Of a DNA stretch of 64,000 bases, positions 1 to 9,302 are shown one piece after another (within the stretch, counting starts at the first letter, position 1; every line of letters starts with the position of its first letter). Below the pieces are notes generated by a model. The model searched no databases and was not told the origin of the DNA. It worked only from the letters and a program-made list of their open reading frames with translations. Source of the stretch: Serinicoccus hydrothermalis (lineage in GTDB: Bacteria; Actinomycetota; Actinomycetes; Actinomycetales; Dermatophilaceae); the NCBI RefSeq assembly GCF_001685415.1, contig NZ_CP014989.1, positions 1,860,001 through 1,924,000 on the forward strand, written 5' to 3'. A program made the position numbers and the translations under genes.

Positions 1-31
1 CCGACGGGGCCGCGCGGACGTCAGGATGCCG

Positions 32-556
32 TTACGTCAACCGTCGCAGCTCGCGCATCGTCTCCCGCACCGTCGGACCCAGCTCGGCGTGGTCCACCGG
101 ACGCCCGTCGTGGCTCCACGAGAGGACGCGGTCGAGCGTCGGCATACCTCGGCATCGGGTGCAGACCAGCACCCTGGTCGGGCGGCGGTGCCGCTGCACC
201 ACGTGCCCGGCCGAGCAGCGCCCCTGCCACCGGCCGGCCACGACGGGCACGTCCGCGACGTAGCACCGGTCCCCGGTCGACCCGATCTGCCGCGCGCGGG
301 CCCGCCACACCGCGTCGTGCCCGTGCGCCGGACCCACCAGGGCGTGCGCGATCTCGTGCAGCAGCGTCTCCCGCACCTGCGCCACCTCGTGCGCGGCGGT
401 GATCTGCCGGCTCAGCGTGATCCGCCGGTCCTGCCAGTGGCAGGCCCCCGCGCGCACCTTCGCCCGGTCGAAGCCGAAGGCCCAGTCACGCAGCCCGTGC
501 TCCCCCATCAACCTCCGGGCCAGCCGGCCCGCCTCCTCCAGATCCACACCCCGCAT
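32..556 (-). CDS. SprT-like zinc metallopeptidase domain protein
   Basis: A 174-aa SprT-like protein. The zinc-protease motif HEIAH lies at residues 67-71, with further histidines in GPAHGH (about 75-80). A C-terminal zinc-ribbon-like set of cysteines (C98, C114, C132, C135) follows. This layout is that of SprT/Spartan-like domains, which in other organisms cleave proteins cross-linked to DNA; the substrate here is unknown. I chose the ATG at 554-556 because the conserved domain begins right after it; the reading frame stays open upstream but there overlaps the divergent membrane-protein gene. There is no signal peptide, so it should be cytoplasmic. The family call is solid and the biological role is inferred. 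Confidence 0.85.
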   Translation of the reverse strand: MRGVDLEEAGRLARRLMGEHGLRDWAFGFDRAKVRAGACHWQDRRITLSRQITAAHEVAQVRETLLHEIAHALVGPAHGHDAVWRARARQIGSTGDRCYVADVPVVAGRWQGRCSAGHVVQRHRRPTRVLVCTRCRGMPTLDRVLSWSHDGRPVDHAELGPTVRETMRELRRLT

Positions 557-601
557 CCTAGGAAGCAGCGCCGACAGACCTGCGGCGTTATCGTCGGTGG
601 T

Positions 602-988
602 GTGAATCTTGAGAAAGTCGTCTTCGGCTTCTTCGTGCTGCTCGCCGCGACCCTGAACTTCGGCTACGTCATCGGGGACATCGACAACCCGAAGCTGCAC
701 AACGTCTACGAGCTGTATGCCGCCGTCGTGGTCAACATCATCGCCACGATCCTCAAGTTCGGCGACCGCACCCAGATCGGCGCGGTGCACCTCGCGACCT
801 CCCTCGTGGCCAGCATCCAGCTCATCGTCGCCGCCCTGGTCTGGATCTGGGCCCGGCACGTCGACCCGGGCGGCCTCACCGGCCAGCACATGAGCAGCGT
901 GGTCTCCATCGCCGCCGGCGCGCTGCTGGCCAACATCGTCTCGATCATCCTGCTCGTCGTCGAGACCGTCTCCTACCGCCGCCGCTGA
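602..988 (+). CDS. Small multi-pass membrane protein (DUF6394-like)
   Basis: A 128-aa hydrophobic protein starting at GTG 602 (MNLEKVVFGFF). It has about four membrane segments: one at the N-terminus, one near residues 40-55, one in the middle (a Val/Ala/Ile-rich stretch) and one before the C-terminal YRRR. It resembles actinobacterial proteins annotated DUF6394, recognised from memory of the conserved opening and the KFGDRTQIGAVHLATSL segment. No catalytic motif is visible. It ends 18 nt before the potassium-channel gene on the same strand, so the two are probably co-transcribed and the protein may work with the channel (inference). A longer open frame upstream is antisense to the SprT-like gene and I consider it non-coding. 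Confidence 0.75.
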   Translation: MNLEKVVFGFFVLLAATLNFGYVIGDIDNPKLHNVYELYAAVVVNIIATILKFGDRTQIGAVHLATSLVASIQLIVAALVWIWARHVDPGGLTGQHMSSVVSIAAGALLANIVSIILLVVETVSYRRR

Positions 989-1006
989 CCGGCATACCCG
1001 CCGCCC

Positions 1007-2788
1007 ATGGCCAACCTCCTGCAGCTCCTCGGTCGCGGCAAACCCGCGCGCCCGCGCCCGGACTCGCTGCGCCGCTACCGCGTCGACGTGCCGGCCGACC
1101 TGCCGACGACGGACGCGGTCTTCCTCGTCCTGCGCCGTATGCGCGCGCCGCTCGTCGTCATCGTCAGCGTCTTCGCGATCATGACCTTCGGGCTGAGCAC
1201 GATGCCCGGAACGGAGGAGAACCCGGACCGGCTGACGGTCTTCGACAGCTTCTACGTCATCAGCTACACCGGCCTGACCATCGGCTACGGCGAGGTGCCG
1301 CACGAGTTCAGCTACGCCCAACGGCTCTGGGTGACCCTGACGATCTACGCCTCGGTGGTCGCGTGGTCCTACAGCATCGGTGCCCTGCTCTCGATCTCCC
1401 AGGAGCAGACCTTCCGCCAGGCGCTGCGGCTGCAGCGCTTCGGCCGCAAGGTGCGCAGCATGCAGACCCCCTTCGTCCTCATCGTCGGCTACGGCCAGGC
1501 CGGCGAGGCGGTATGCCGCGCGCTGGAGGACCAGGGGCGCGACTTCGTGGTGCTCGACGAGGATCCGGACCGGATCCAGCAGCTCGCCCTAGACGGATAC
1601 CTCACCGACCATCCCGGCTTCGCCGCCAGCGGACGTGATCCCCGCATGCTCGGCATCGCCGGGCTCGCGCACGACCACTGCGAGGCCGTGCTGGCGCTCA
1701 CCAACAGCGACGAGACCAACCTCTCGGTCGTCATGTCCGTCAACCTGCTGCGTCCCGAGCTCATGGTCATCGCCCGGTGCAGCGACCGTGAGCACGCCCA
1801 GCAGATGCACGACTTCGCGGCCGACGTCATCATCAACCCCTTCGACCGCTACGGCGCCTACCTGGTGATGGCGCTGCGCCGCCCGGCCGGCTTCCGGCTG
1901 GCCTCCTGGCTCATGAGCAGGCGGGGATCGGTGCTGCCGCACCGGCTGCACCACCTCACCGAGGGGCAGTGGGTGGTCTGCGCCGACGGCACCTTCGGCT
2001 TCGAGGTCACCCGCGACCTGGAGAGCGCCGGGCTCGACGTCATCCTGCTGGACCCGGCCGACGGCCGGCCGGACGTGTCGGACGCCGTCGGCTTCATCGC
2101 CGGCGCCGAGTCCGACATCGTCAACATGGCGAACGCCGCGCACGCGCGCATCGAGAACGACCAGCTCTTCATCGCCGTGCGGCAGAACTCCGCGGTCAAC
2201 TCCGCCCCGCTGCAGGCCTTCGACGCCGACTCGGTCTTCATCCCGACCGAGCTGCTGGCCCGGGAGGCGGTCGCCCGGATCACCTCGCCCAACTACTGGA
2301 GCTTCATCGACCACGTCCTGCACGAGGACGACGAGTGGGACCGGCGGGTCATGGACGAGATCGTCGCCGTGGTCGGCGACGAGACCCCGATCTCCACCCG
2401 GCTCGACCTCGACTTCGCCAGCGCCCCCGCGGTGGTCCGCTGGCTCACGGAGCACGAGCTCACCATCGGCGACCTCCTGCGCGACCCGGACGAGCGCGAC
2501 GTCCGCCTCGCGGTCTACCCCGCGGTGCTGGTGCGGGCCGGGCGCCGGATCTTCACCCCGGGCATGGACCAGAAGCTCAAGGAGGGCGACACCCTCCTGC
2601 TCCTGGGGCGCGAGCTGGACCTGGCGGTGGTCCGGTCCACGATCTTCCACGACTCGGCGGTGGAGTACGTCACCACGGGCCGTGAGGTCGCCACCTCCTG
2701 GGTCATGCGGCGCGTCCAGAAGCTCGCCGGCCGCCCCCGCGACCCCGCACCGCGCTCACCGGTCCCCCCGCCGGAGGAGGAGGGCTGA
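1007..2788 (+). CDS. Potassium channel with TrkA-N/RCK regulatory domains
   Basis: A 593-aa K+ channel subunit. Two membrane helices (about residues 48-65 and 107-130) flank a pore loop carrying the selectivity filter TIGYGE at 91-96. A Rossmann TrkA-N domain begins near residue 156 with the nucleotide loop GYGQAGEA at 161-168. A second Rossmann-like half and a C-terminal RCK_C-type domain follow (LLLLGRELDL near the end). Such channels gate K+ flow across the plasma membrane in response to nucleotides bound by the RCK domains. The tail is proline-rich. The ATG at 1007 follows the membrane gene by 18 nt, suggesting an operon. The function call is strong; the ligand is not predictable. Confidence 0.92.
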   Translation: MANLLQLLGRGKPARPRPDSLRRYRVDVPADLPTTDAVFLVLRRMRAPLVVIVSVFAIMTFGLSTMPGTEENPDRLTVFDSFYVISYTGLTIGYGEVPHEFSYAQRLWVTLTIYASVVAWSYSIGALLSISQEQTFRQALRLQRFGRKVRSMQTPFVLIVGYGQAGEAVCRALEDQGRDFVVLDEDPDRIQQLALDGYLTDHPGFAASGRDPRMLGIAGLAHDHCEAVLALTNSDETNLSVVMSVNLLRPELMVIARCSDREHAQQMHDFAADVIINPFDRYGAYLVMALRRPAGFRLASWLMSRRGSVLPHRLHHLTEGQWVVCADGTFGFEVTRDLESAGLDVILLDPADGRPDVSDAVGFIAGAESDIVNMANAAHARIENDQLFIAVRQNSAVNSAPLQAFDADSVFIPTELLAREAVARITSPNYWSFIDHVLHEDDEWDRRVMDEIVAVVGDETPISTRLDLDFASAPAVVRWLTEHELTIGDLLRDPDERDVRLAVYPAVLVRAGRRIFTPGMDQKLKEGDTLLLLGRELDLAVVRSTIFHDSAVEYVTTGREVATSWVMRRVQKLAGRPRDPAPRSPVPPPEEEG

Positions 2789-2791
2789 CGA

Positions 2792-2814
2792 GCCGCTCCC
2801 CCGCGCGGAGCGGC
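2792..2814. terminator. Hairpin between convergent genes
   Basis: Perfect 8-bp arms GCCGCTCC and GGAGCGGC enclose a 7-nt loop. The hairpin sits in the 34-nt gap between the 3' ends of the channel gene and the convergent DUF3806-like gene, so it could end transcripts from both sides. There is no U-tract, as is usual in high-GC actinobacteria. Confidence 0.6.
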
Positions 2815-2822
2815 GTGGGGCG

Positions 2823-3350
2823 TCAGCGGCTGCGCACCTCGACGATGTGCCCGACGACCTTCGGCACCCAGCCGGACTCGCGCCGCATCCACCGCACGGC
2901 GACGAGGTTGGACGGCACCACGACGAAGTCGCCGGCGCAGACGGCCAGGTCGGTGCCGAAGACGTCGGTCACCACCTCCCAGGCCAGGTCGGTCCGGCGG
3001 TGCAGGTGCTCTCCGACGGCCATGGCATACCGCTCGACGATCTCGTCGTGACCCCCGTCGCGCTCCTGCAGCCAGCCCGCCAGCGCCCGGTCGAGACCGT
3101 CCCCGATCGAGTCGAGGTCCTCGACGTCGACGCCCTCGGCCTGCACGGCGGCGACACCGGCGTCGATCCGGGCCCGCTCGTCCTCGTCGATGCGGCGTGA
3201 CTCCGGCGTCAGCGGCAGCGCCTCGACGCTGCTCTCCCCCGGGTCGGGCAGCGCCCGCACCCGCGGCTCGTCCTGCCCGGCCCGGGAGCGGCCGAACAGC
3301 TCCCGCACCCGGCCCAGCCGGGCCGCGACACGACGCTCTCGCTCACCCAT
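2823..3350 (-). CDS. DUF3806-like cytoplasmic protein
   Basis: A 175-aa soluble protein with no signal peptide or membrane segment. Its C-terminal two thirds (IDAGVAAVQAEGV onward to VVGHIVEVRSR) resembles DUF3806-type actinobacterial proteins, with a conserved block FVVVPSNLVAVRWM. The molecular function of that family is not known to me. The start at 3350 is supported by a TACCCT -10 box six nt upstream, which would give a leaderless mRNA. The frame stays open upstream, but that part is antisense to the acyltransferase gene. The N-terminal 50 residues are Arg-rich and variable. Confidence 0.7.
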   Translation of the reverse strand: MGERERRVAARLGRVRELFGRSRAGQDEPRVRALPDPGESSVEALPLTPESRRIDEDERARIDAGVAAVQAEGVDVEDLDSIGDGLDRALAGWLQERDGGHDEIVERYAMAVGEHLHRRTDLAWEVVTDVFGTDLAVCAGDFVVVPSNLVAVRWMRRESGWVPKVVGHIVEVRSR

Positions 3351-3356
3351 TCGGCC

Positions 3357-3362
3357 AGGGTA
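3357..3362 (-). promoter_or_regulatory. Candidate -10 box (TACCCT), leaderless start
   Basis: On the minus strand TACCCT ends 6 nt before the ATG at 3350. This spacing is typical of actinobacterial leaderless promoters (TANNNT followed by the start codon at +1). No Shine-Dalgarno sequence can fit. The same arrangement recurs at several other genes in this window. Confidence 0.5.
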
Positions 3363-3414
3363 GCCGCTGCCCGTAGGATGCGCGCTGACGAAGGAGAGGC
3401 GGGGCACCTTCCCC

Positions 3415-5397
3415 ATGCGCGCAGACATCCAGACGCTCCGGGCGGTCGCGGTCGTGCTGGTGCTGCTGTGGCACGCGGGCGTGCCGGGACTGCGCGGGGG
3501 GTATGTCGGGGTCGACGTCTTCCTCGTCGTGTCGGGCTTCCTCATGACCCAGATCCTCCTCACCGAGGTGCAGGAGCGGGGGCGGCTGGACCTGCCCCGC
3601 TTCTACCTGCGCCGCGCGCGGCGGCTGCTGCCCGCCGCCGCCGTCACGGTCGTCGGGGTCGCGCTCATCACCGTCGCGCTGCTGCCGCTCACGCGGTGGC
3701 GCGAGGTCGCCGGGGACATCGTGGCCAGCGCGTTCTACGTCGTGAACTGGCGACTGGCGGCCCGCTCGGTCGACTACCTCGCCGCCGACGCCCCGCCCTC
3801 GCCGCTGCAGCACTTCTGGTCGCTGGCCGTCGAGGAGCAGTTCTACCTCGTGTGGCCGGTCCTGCTCGCGCTCGTCGTGGTGCTCCCGGGCCGAGGTCGC
3901 GGCACGGCGTCGAGGGTGGCGCTGCTGGCGGGGGTGCTCGGCGCGCTCTCGCTCGCCTGGTCGGCCTGGCTCTCCCAGGTCGACCCCGGCCGGGCCTACT
4001 TCGTCACGACGACGCGCGTGTGGGAGCTGGCCCTCGGTGCCGTCCTGGCGGCGCTGTGGCCGTGGTGGGTGGCGCGCGCACCGGGCTCTCGCGTCGCGCT
4101 GGCCCTGGTGGGGGCGGGCCTGGGCGCGGTGCTCGCCTCGGCGCTGCTGCTCGACGAGGCGACCGCCTTCCCGGGGACCGCGGCCCTGCTCCCGACCCTG
4201 GGCACCGTGGCGGTCCTGCTCGGCGGGCCCTTCGTGTCCGGGGCCCCGCGCGCGGCCCTCGCCTGGTCGCCGGCGCAGCGCACGGGCGACATCTCCTACT
4301 CGCTCTACCTCTGGCACTGGCCACTTCTCGTGGCGGCGGGGGCGCTGACCGGCGCCACCGAGCCCACCTGGGCGGTCGGGCTGCTCGTGGTCGCGCTGTC
4401 CTTCCCCGTGGCGTGGCTGTCCTACCGCTTCGTCGAGGAGCCCTTCCGCGGACGGATCCCCCGCACAACGGTCCGGGTCACCACCCGGCGCCTCTTCCGC
4501 TGGGCCGGGGGGTATGCCCTCGGCTGCGTCGTGTGCGCGGCCGCGGTGGTGGCGTCGGTGACCGTGCTCGGGCCGGGTGGACCGCTGTCGCGCGCCGTGG
4601 CGGTGGAGCCGAGCCCGGACCGCGCCGGGGACGACGTCTACACGCCGTTCTACGACGGCTGTGAGCTGCTGCCCGGTGCCGAGCACGCGACCCGGTGCGT
4701 CGACGGCGACACCGAGGGCACCACCCGGGTGGTGCTCGTCGGGGACTCGCACGCCGTCATGTGGATGCCGGCGCTGGCCGCCGCGGGCGCCGAGCGCGGC
4801 TGGCGGGTGGAGCTCCTGGCGCACACCGGCTGCCCGGCGGCCGAGGTCATACCGATGACCGGTGATCGACCGAAGTGGATCTGCCGCGCCTGGCTCGAGG
4901 AGGTGACCGCGGCCGTCGCCGAGGACCCGCCCGACGTGGTCCTCACCGCCCAGGTGCCGGTCCCGCGGCTGTGGATCGACGAGCAGGTGGTCCCCTCCGC
5001 CGAGGTGGGCGGACCGATGGCGGCCGGGATCGAGCGGGCCTGGGAGGAGCTCGGGGCCGGCGGGTCGGCGGTGGCGACGATCATGCCCACGCCCCGCTTC
5101 GAGGTCGACGTCCCGGAGTGCGTGGCCGAGCACCCGATCGAGGTCGAGGCCTGCGGCCGTGACGCCGCGCAGGCGCTGGCCCCGGTGTCCGGGCCGGTCG
5201 AGCAGGCGCTCGCGCAGGACCCCGAGGTCGTCCCCGTCGACCTCACCGGGCAGCTCTGCCCGCAGGGCTGGTGCCCGGCCGTCGACGACGGCGTGCTCGT
5301 GTGGACCGACAGCAACCACCTGAGCCGCACCCGGTCGCTGCAGCTGGCCGGGCCGCTCGGCGAGGCGCTCGCCGCGGTCGCCGGGACCCGCCGCTGA
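3415..5397 (+). CDS. Membrane O-acyltransferase with C-terminal SGNH domain (OafA/YrhL type)
   Basis: A 660-aa acyltransferase-3 family protein. The catalytic-type His is at residue 20 (LLWH), followed by GVDVFLVVSGF at 32-42 and about ten membrane helices up to residue 380. A periplasmic SGNH-hydrolase-like domain follows: the GDSH motif is near residue 444 (VVLVGDSHAVMW) and the second catalytic block, D-x-x-H type, is near 630 (WTDSNHLS). Such proteins transfer acetyl or other acyl groups to surface glycans or peptidoglycan; the acceptor is unknown. The ATG at 3415 is preceded by AAGGAGAGG. A candidate -10 TAGGAT lies about 35 nt upstream. Confidence 0.9.
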   Translation: MRADIQTLRAVAVVLVLLWHAGVPGLRGGYVGVDVFLVVSGFLMTQILLTEVQERGRLDLPRFYLRRARRLLPAAAVTVVGVALITVALLPLTRWREVAGDIVASAFYVVNWRLAARSVDYLAADAPPSPLQHFWSLAVEEQFYLVWPVLLALVVVLPGRGRGTASRVALLAGVLGALSLAWSAWLSQVDPGRAYFVTTTRVWELALGAVLAALWPWWVARAPGSRVALALVGAGLGAVLASALLLDEATAFPGTAALLPTLGTVAVLLGGPFVSGAPRAALAWSPAQRTGDISYSLYLWHWPLLVAAGALTGATEPTWAVGLLVVALSFPVAWLSYRFVEEPFRGRIPRTTVRVTTRRLFRWAGGYALGCVVCAAAVVASVTVLGPGGPLSRAVAVEPSPDRAGDDVYTPFYDGCELLPGAEHATRCVDGDTEGTTRVVLVGDSHAVMWMPALAAAGAERGWRVELLAHTGCPAAEVIPMTGDRPKWICRAWLEEVTAAVAEDPPDVVLTAQVPVPRLWIDEQVVPSAEVGGPMAAGIERAWEELGAGGSAVATIMPTPRFEVDVPECVAEHPIEVEACGRDAAQALAPVSGPVEQALAQDPEVVPVDLTGQLCPQGWCPAVDDGVLVWTDSNHLSRTRSLQLAGPLGEALAAVAGTRR

Positions 5398-5434
5398 GCC
5401 GTGCGTCGGTTGGGCAGGGGCGGGCATACCCCCC

Positions 5435-5440
5435 TATGGT
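5435..5440 (+). promoter_or_regulatory. Candidate -10 box (TATGGT), leaderless start
   Basis: TATGGT ends 6 nt before the ATG at 5447, with no purine-rich ribosome site except GGGT touching the start codon. The arrangement fits a leaderless transcript of the DUF427 gene. Confidence 0.45.
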
Positions 5441-5446
5441 CAGGGT

Positions 5447-5950
5447 ATGTCTGCACCGACCGAGTCCGTCTGGGACTACCCGCGACCGCCCGCGCTCGAC
5501 ACGAGCGGCGGCGAGCACGTCGTGATCCGGGTCGGCGGGCAGACGATCGCCGAGACGGTGGCGGCGATCCGGGTGCTGGAGACCTCGCACCCGCCGACCT
5601 ACTACCTCCCCCTCGGCGCCTTCGTCACCGGGACGCTGCAGCCGGCGCGGGACAACCGGCGCACGACGTGCGAGTTCAAGGGGTCGGCCACCTACTTCGA
5701 CCTCGTCGTCGACGGGCAGCGGCTGAGCCGGGCGGCCTGGACCTATCCCGACCCGGCCCCGGGCTTCGAGGAGATCGCCGACTACGCCGCGGTCACCCCG
5801 GCGGTCGTGGACGGCGCGACCGGCCCGGAGGACGGCTGCTTCGTCGACGGTGAGCGCGTCGTGCCGCAGGAGGGCGACTTCTACGGCGGCTGGATCACCT
5901 CTCGGGTGAAGGGACCGTTCAAGGGCGGCGAGGGCACCGCGGGCTGGTGA
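5447..5950 (+). CDS. DUF427 domain protein
   Basis: A 167-aa cytoplasmic protein that reads along its whole length as a DUF427 protein. Recognisable pieces are the repeated beta-rich units around VIRVGGQTIAET, the segment PPTYYLP, the block TTCEFKGSATYFDL and AAWTYPDPAPGFEEI. The family is widespread in actinobacteria and its biochemical role is not established. It is probably monocistronic: the acyltransferase ends 49 nt upstream and a hairpin lies downstream. The start is fixed by the TATGGT box six nt upstream. Confidence 0.88.
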   Translation: MSAPTESVWDYPRPPALDTSGGEHVVIRVGGQTIAETVAAIRVLETSHPPTYYLPLGAFVTGTLQPARDNRRTTCEFKGSATYFDLVVDGQRLSRAAWTYPDPAPGFEEIADYAAVTPAVVDGATGPEDGCFVDGERVVPQEGDFYGGWITSRVKGPFKGGEGTAGW

Positions 5951-6028
5951 GCACCCCGGCCGCACGGGTCGGCGGCGGTGGGGGAGAATGGATCCTTCGC
6001 TCCGGCTCCCTGTGACCCGCCGGGGCGT

Positions 6029-6054
6029 CTCCCTGCCGCCCACGGCGGCGGGAG
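6029..6054 (+). terminator. Weak hairpin downstream of DUF427 gene / upstream of lipoprotein
   Basis: Arms CTCCC-T-GCCGCC and GGCGGC-GGGAG pair around a CAC loop with one bulged base. It lies 79 nt after the DUF427 stop codon and 27 nt before the lipoprotein start. It could be a terminator or a leader hairpin of the lipoprotein mRNA. There is no T-tract. Confidence 0.35.
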
Positions 6055-6081
6055 CCCGGACCCACGAGGAGGAATGAACCG

Positions 6082-6573
6082 ATGCGACGTGCCCTGACCA
6101 TGGCCACCGTGATGAGCCTGGCGGTCCTCACCGCCTGCTCGGCCCAGGACGAGGACGCGAGCAGCAGCGAGACCAGCGCCGAGCAAGGCATGGAGGGCAC
6201 GACCGCGAGCGAGGACGCCGCGGCGGAGCGCGAGGTCGCGGACGACCCGGTGTGCCAGGGCTTCCTGGCCGGCCAGGGCACCCCGCTGGACGAGCGCGCC
6301 ACGACCCAGCTCGAGGTCGTCTCCGCCGGTGACGACCTCGACTCGGTCTCCTTCTCCGAGCTGACCCTGCTGTCCGGCCGGCTGTCGACGCTCGCCGAGC
6401 AGGGCGGTGACCACGCCGCGCTGGTGGAGCGCGTCAACGCTCCGCTGGAGCAGGTCAACGACGCCGTCGTCGAGGCGGGCACCCGCACCGAGGACGTCAT
6501 CGACATCCCCGACGTCGACACCGAGGACGCGCAGGCGGCTCTCGAGGAGCTCGTGGGCGCCTGCACCGCCTGA
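6082..6573 (+). CDS. Small secreted lipoprotein of unknown function
   Basis: A 163-aa protein with a signal peptide ending in a lipobox (LTAC, Cys at about residue 19), so it should be lipid-anchored outside the membrane. An acidic Ser/Glu-rich linker (about 20-55) follows, then a small helical-looking domain with two cysteines (VCQGF and the GACTA terminus) that may form a disulfide. I do not recognise the family. AGGAGG lies nine nt before the ATG at 6082; another ATG at 6074 is in a different frame and leads nowhere. Two large hairpins downstream separate it from the convergent rpf-like gene. Confidence 0.75.
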   Translation: MRRALTMATVMSLAVLTACSAQDEDASSSETSAEQGMEGTTASEDAAAEREVADDPVCQGFLAGQGTPLDERATTQLEVVSAGDDLDSVSFSELTLLSGRLSTLAEQGGDHAALVERVNAPLEQVNDAVVEAGTRTEDVIDIPDVDTEDAQAALEELVGACTA

Positions 6574-6598
6574 GCCACGGCCGAGGCCACCCCGGTAT

Positions 6599-6661
6599 GC
6601 CGATGGCCCGGTCCCGCGACCACCGTGCGCAGAGCACGGGGTGCGGGGCCGGGCCATCGGC
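6599..6661. terminator. Long two-step hairpin between convergent genes
   Basis: Arms of 19 nt (6599-6617 and 6643-6661) pair with a single G-U or mismatch position. An inner stem CCGTGC/GCACGG forms inside the loop. The structure lies just after the lipoprotein gene and before the end of the convergent rpf-like gene, and is a good bidirectional terminator candidate. Confidence 0.6.
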
Positions 6662-6677
6662 AGTTCCGGGCCAGGCA

Positions 6678-6731
6678 CGAATTCGACCTCTCGAATCGTC
6701 GCCATGGCGACGTTTCGAGAGGTCGAATTCG
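6678..6731. repeat. 54-bp near-perfect palindrome
   Basis: The segment is symmetric about 6704/6705. The inner 16 bp (CGTCGCCATGGCGACG) is a perfect palindrome, the outer 18-nt arms are exact, and only one base pair (T opposite T) breaks the symmetry. It carries EcoRI-type GAATTC at both ends. It lies 35 nt from the 3' end of the rpf-like gene and 16 nt from the preceding hairpin. It is far longer than a terminator needs, so it may be a dispersed palindromic element or a protein-binding site. Confidence 0.7.
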
Positions 6732-6765
6732 AGGGATGTCGCCCGGGGCGCGGGCGGCACGATCC

Positions 6766-7909
<1,144 letters not shown>

Positions 7910-8479
7910 ATGGCACAGGTACTGCTCTACCACCACATCCAGGGCCTGACCCCCGGTGTCCAGGCCTTCGCCGACGAGCTGCGGGCGGACGGGCATACCG
8001 TACACACGCCCGACCTCTTCGAGGGGCACACGTTCGGCAGCATCGAGGAGGGCTTCGCCTTCGCCCGGGAGACCGGCTTCGACGTCCTCCGCGAGCGCGG
8101 CGTGGCCGTCGCGAGCGAGCTGGAGGGAGGGCTGGTGTATGCCGGTCTGTCCTTCGGCGTCACCATCGCCCAGGCGCTCGCGCAGACGGAGCCCTCGGCG
8201 CAGGGCGCGCTGCTGCTCCACTCCTGCCTGCCGCTCTCGGAGTTCGGGTCGGCGTGGCCGGAGGGTGTCCCGGTGCAGATCCACGGCATGGAGGGCGACG
8301 AGTTCTTCGACGAGGACCTCCCCGCGGCCCGCGAGCTGGCCGAGTCCACGCCGGCCGCCGAGCTCTTCGTCTACCCGGGCGACCAGCACCTCTTCACGGA
8401 CAGCTCGCTGCCGGCCTACGACGCCGAGGCCACCGCGCTGCTCCTGGACCGGGTGAGGGAGTTCCTCGCCGCCCGCTGA
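7910..8479 (+). CDS. Dienelactone hydrolase family protein
   Basis: A 189-aa alpha/beta hydrolase of the dienelactone-hydrolase family. The nucleophile elbow is GLSFG, giving Ser81 rather than the Cys of classical dienelactone hydrolases. Asp130 (HGMEGDEFF) and His160 (PGDQHLF) complete a plausible triad at the usual positions. The opening VLLYHHIQGLTPG and HTPDLFEG are characteristic of small actinobacterial members. It is cytoplasmic and its substrate is unknown; an ester or lactone is inferred from the family. The ATG at 7910 follows CAGGAGACAGCG. It is convergent with the peptidase E-like gene, only three nt apart. Confidence 0.87.
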   Translation: MAQVLLYHHIQGLTPGVQAFADELRADGHTVHTPDLFEGHTFGSIEEGFAFARETGFDVLRERGVAVASELEGGLVYAGLSFGVTIAQALAQTEPSAQGALLLHSCLPLSEFGSAWPEGVPVQIHGMEGDEFFDEDLPAARELAESTPAAELFVYPGDQHLFTDSSLPAYDAEATALLLDRVREFLAAR

Positions 8480-8482
8480 GGA

Positions 8483-9145
8483 CTACCTGCTGACGAGCGG
8501 CAGGTGCCGCCACGTGCCCTCCGAGACCACCGTGGTCTCGCCGTCGACCACCGCGATGGCGCTCTGGTCGTCCAGGGCATACGCCTCGACGCCGAGCGGT
8601 GCCGCCCAGCGGTCCGCCCCCTCCATCGGGTTCATCCCGACGTGGGGGTAGATCGAGAAGTCGACGACCCCGAGCGTCTCGTCGCTCCAGCCCTCGGGGC
8701 GCCAGCTGACAAAGGGCTCGCCGATGCGCGGCGTCATGACCATGCTGCCGGCGCTGAGCCCGACCCACACGGTGTCCGTCAGGCCCGGCAGCAGGTCGGC
8801 GAGACCGGACTCGCGCATCCAGTGCGCCAGGTAGGTCGCGTCCCCGCCGTCGACCAGCAGGGCGTCGGCCTGCTCCACCCAGGGCACCCAGCGCTCCCGG
8901 TCCATGCTCGGCAGCGCGGTGAGCTCGAGGACACCGATGGAGGCCCACCCCAGGTCGCACATCGGGGCCGGGGACTCACCGGCGAGGAAGCGCCAGGCGT
9001 TTCCGGGGTCGCACATCTGGTGGCCGTAGGTCGCGGTCGGGATCGCCAGCGCGCTCGACTCCGCGACCGGCTTGCCCAGCATCTCGACCAGCGCGGCCTC
9101 GATGCTGGCGTTGGTCACCCCGCCCGAGGTGAGCAGCAGCTTCAT
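8483..9145 (-). CDS. Peptidase E-like protein (S51 family)
   Basis: A 220-aa class-I-glutamine-amidotransferase-fold peptidase. The nucleophile is Ser131 in VGLSAGSMVM, the upstream block DALLVDGGDATYL is at 95-105, and His168 (DFSIYPHVG) completes the site. Family members cleave N-terminal Asp-Xaa dipeptides or, in related proteins, cyanophycin or other isoaspartyl bonds; the substrate here is not known. AGGAGG precedes the ATG at 9145. An 18-bp perfect palindrome sits about 100 nt upstream and may be an operator. It is convergent with the hydrolase gene. Confidence 0.88.
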   Translation of the reverse strand: MKLLLTSGGVTNASIEAALVEMLGKPVAESSALAIPTATYGHQMCDPGNAWRFLAGESPAPMCDLGWASIGVLELTALPSMDRERWVPWVEQADALLVDGGDATYLAHWMRESGLADLLPGLTDTVWVGLSAGSMVMTPRIGEPFVSWRPEGWSDETLGVVDFSIYPHVGMNPMEGADRWAAPLGVEAYALDDQSAIAVVDGETTVVSEGTWRHLPLVSR

Positions 9146-9240
9146 CGGCGTCCTCCTGTCCACGTCGAGCACATGGTATGCCTCCGCGTCCGCCCTGGAG
9201 CGCACCTCGTCCCGGCGCCACGCCCGCCGAGAACGGCTGC

Positions 9241-9258
9241 AGCGTTCACGTGAACGCT
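9241..9258. promoter_or_regulatory. 18-bp perfect palindrome, possible operator
   Basis: AGCGTTCACGTGAACGCT reads the same on both strands. It lies between the peptidase E-like gene (start 9145, minus) and the end of the AAA ATPase gene (9303). An operator for a dimeric repressor or a simple terminator hairpin are both possible; the perfect symmetry with no loop favours a protein-binding site. Confidence 0.45.
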
Positions 9259-9302
9259 GGGGCCGGTCCAGAGCGGCGTGTCGACGGCACGGCTGCCGAT
9301 GC

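Noticed and set aside
6074-6082. Upstream ATG for the small lipoprotein
   Set aside because: It is in another reading frame, which does not encode the signal peptide.
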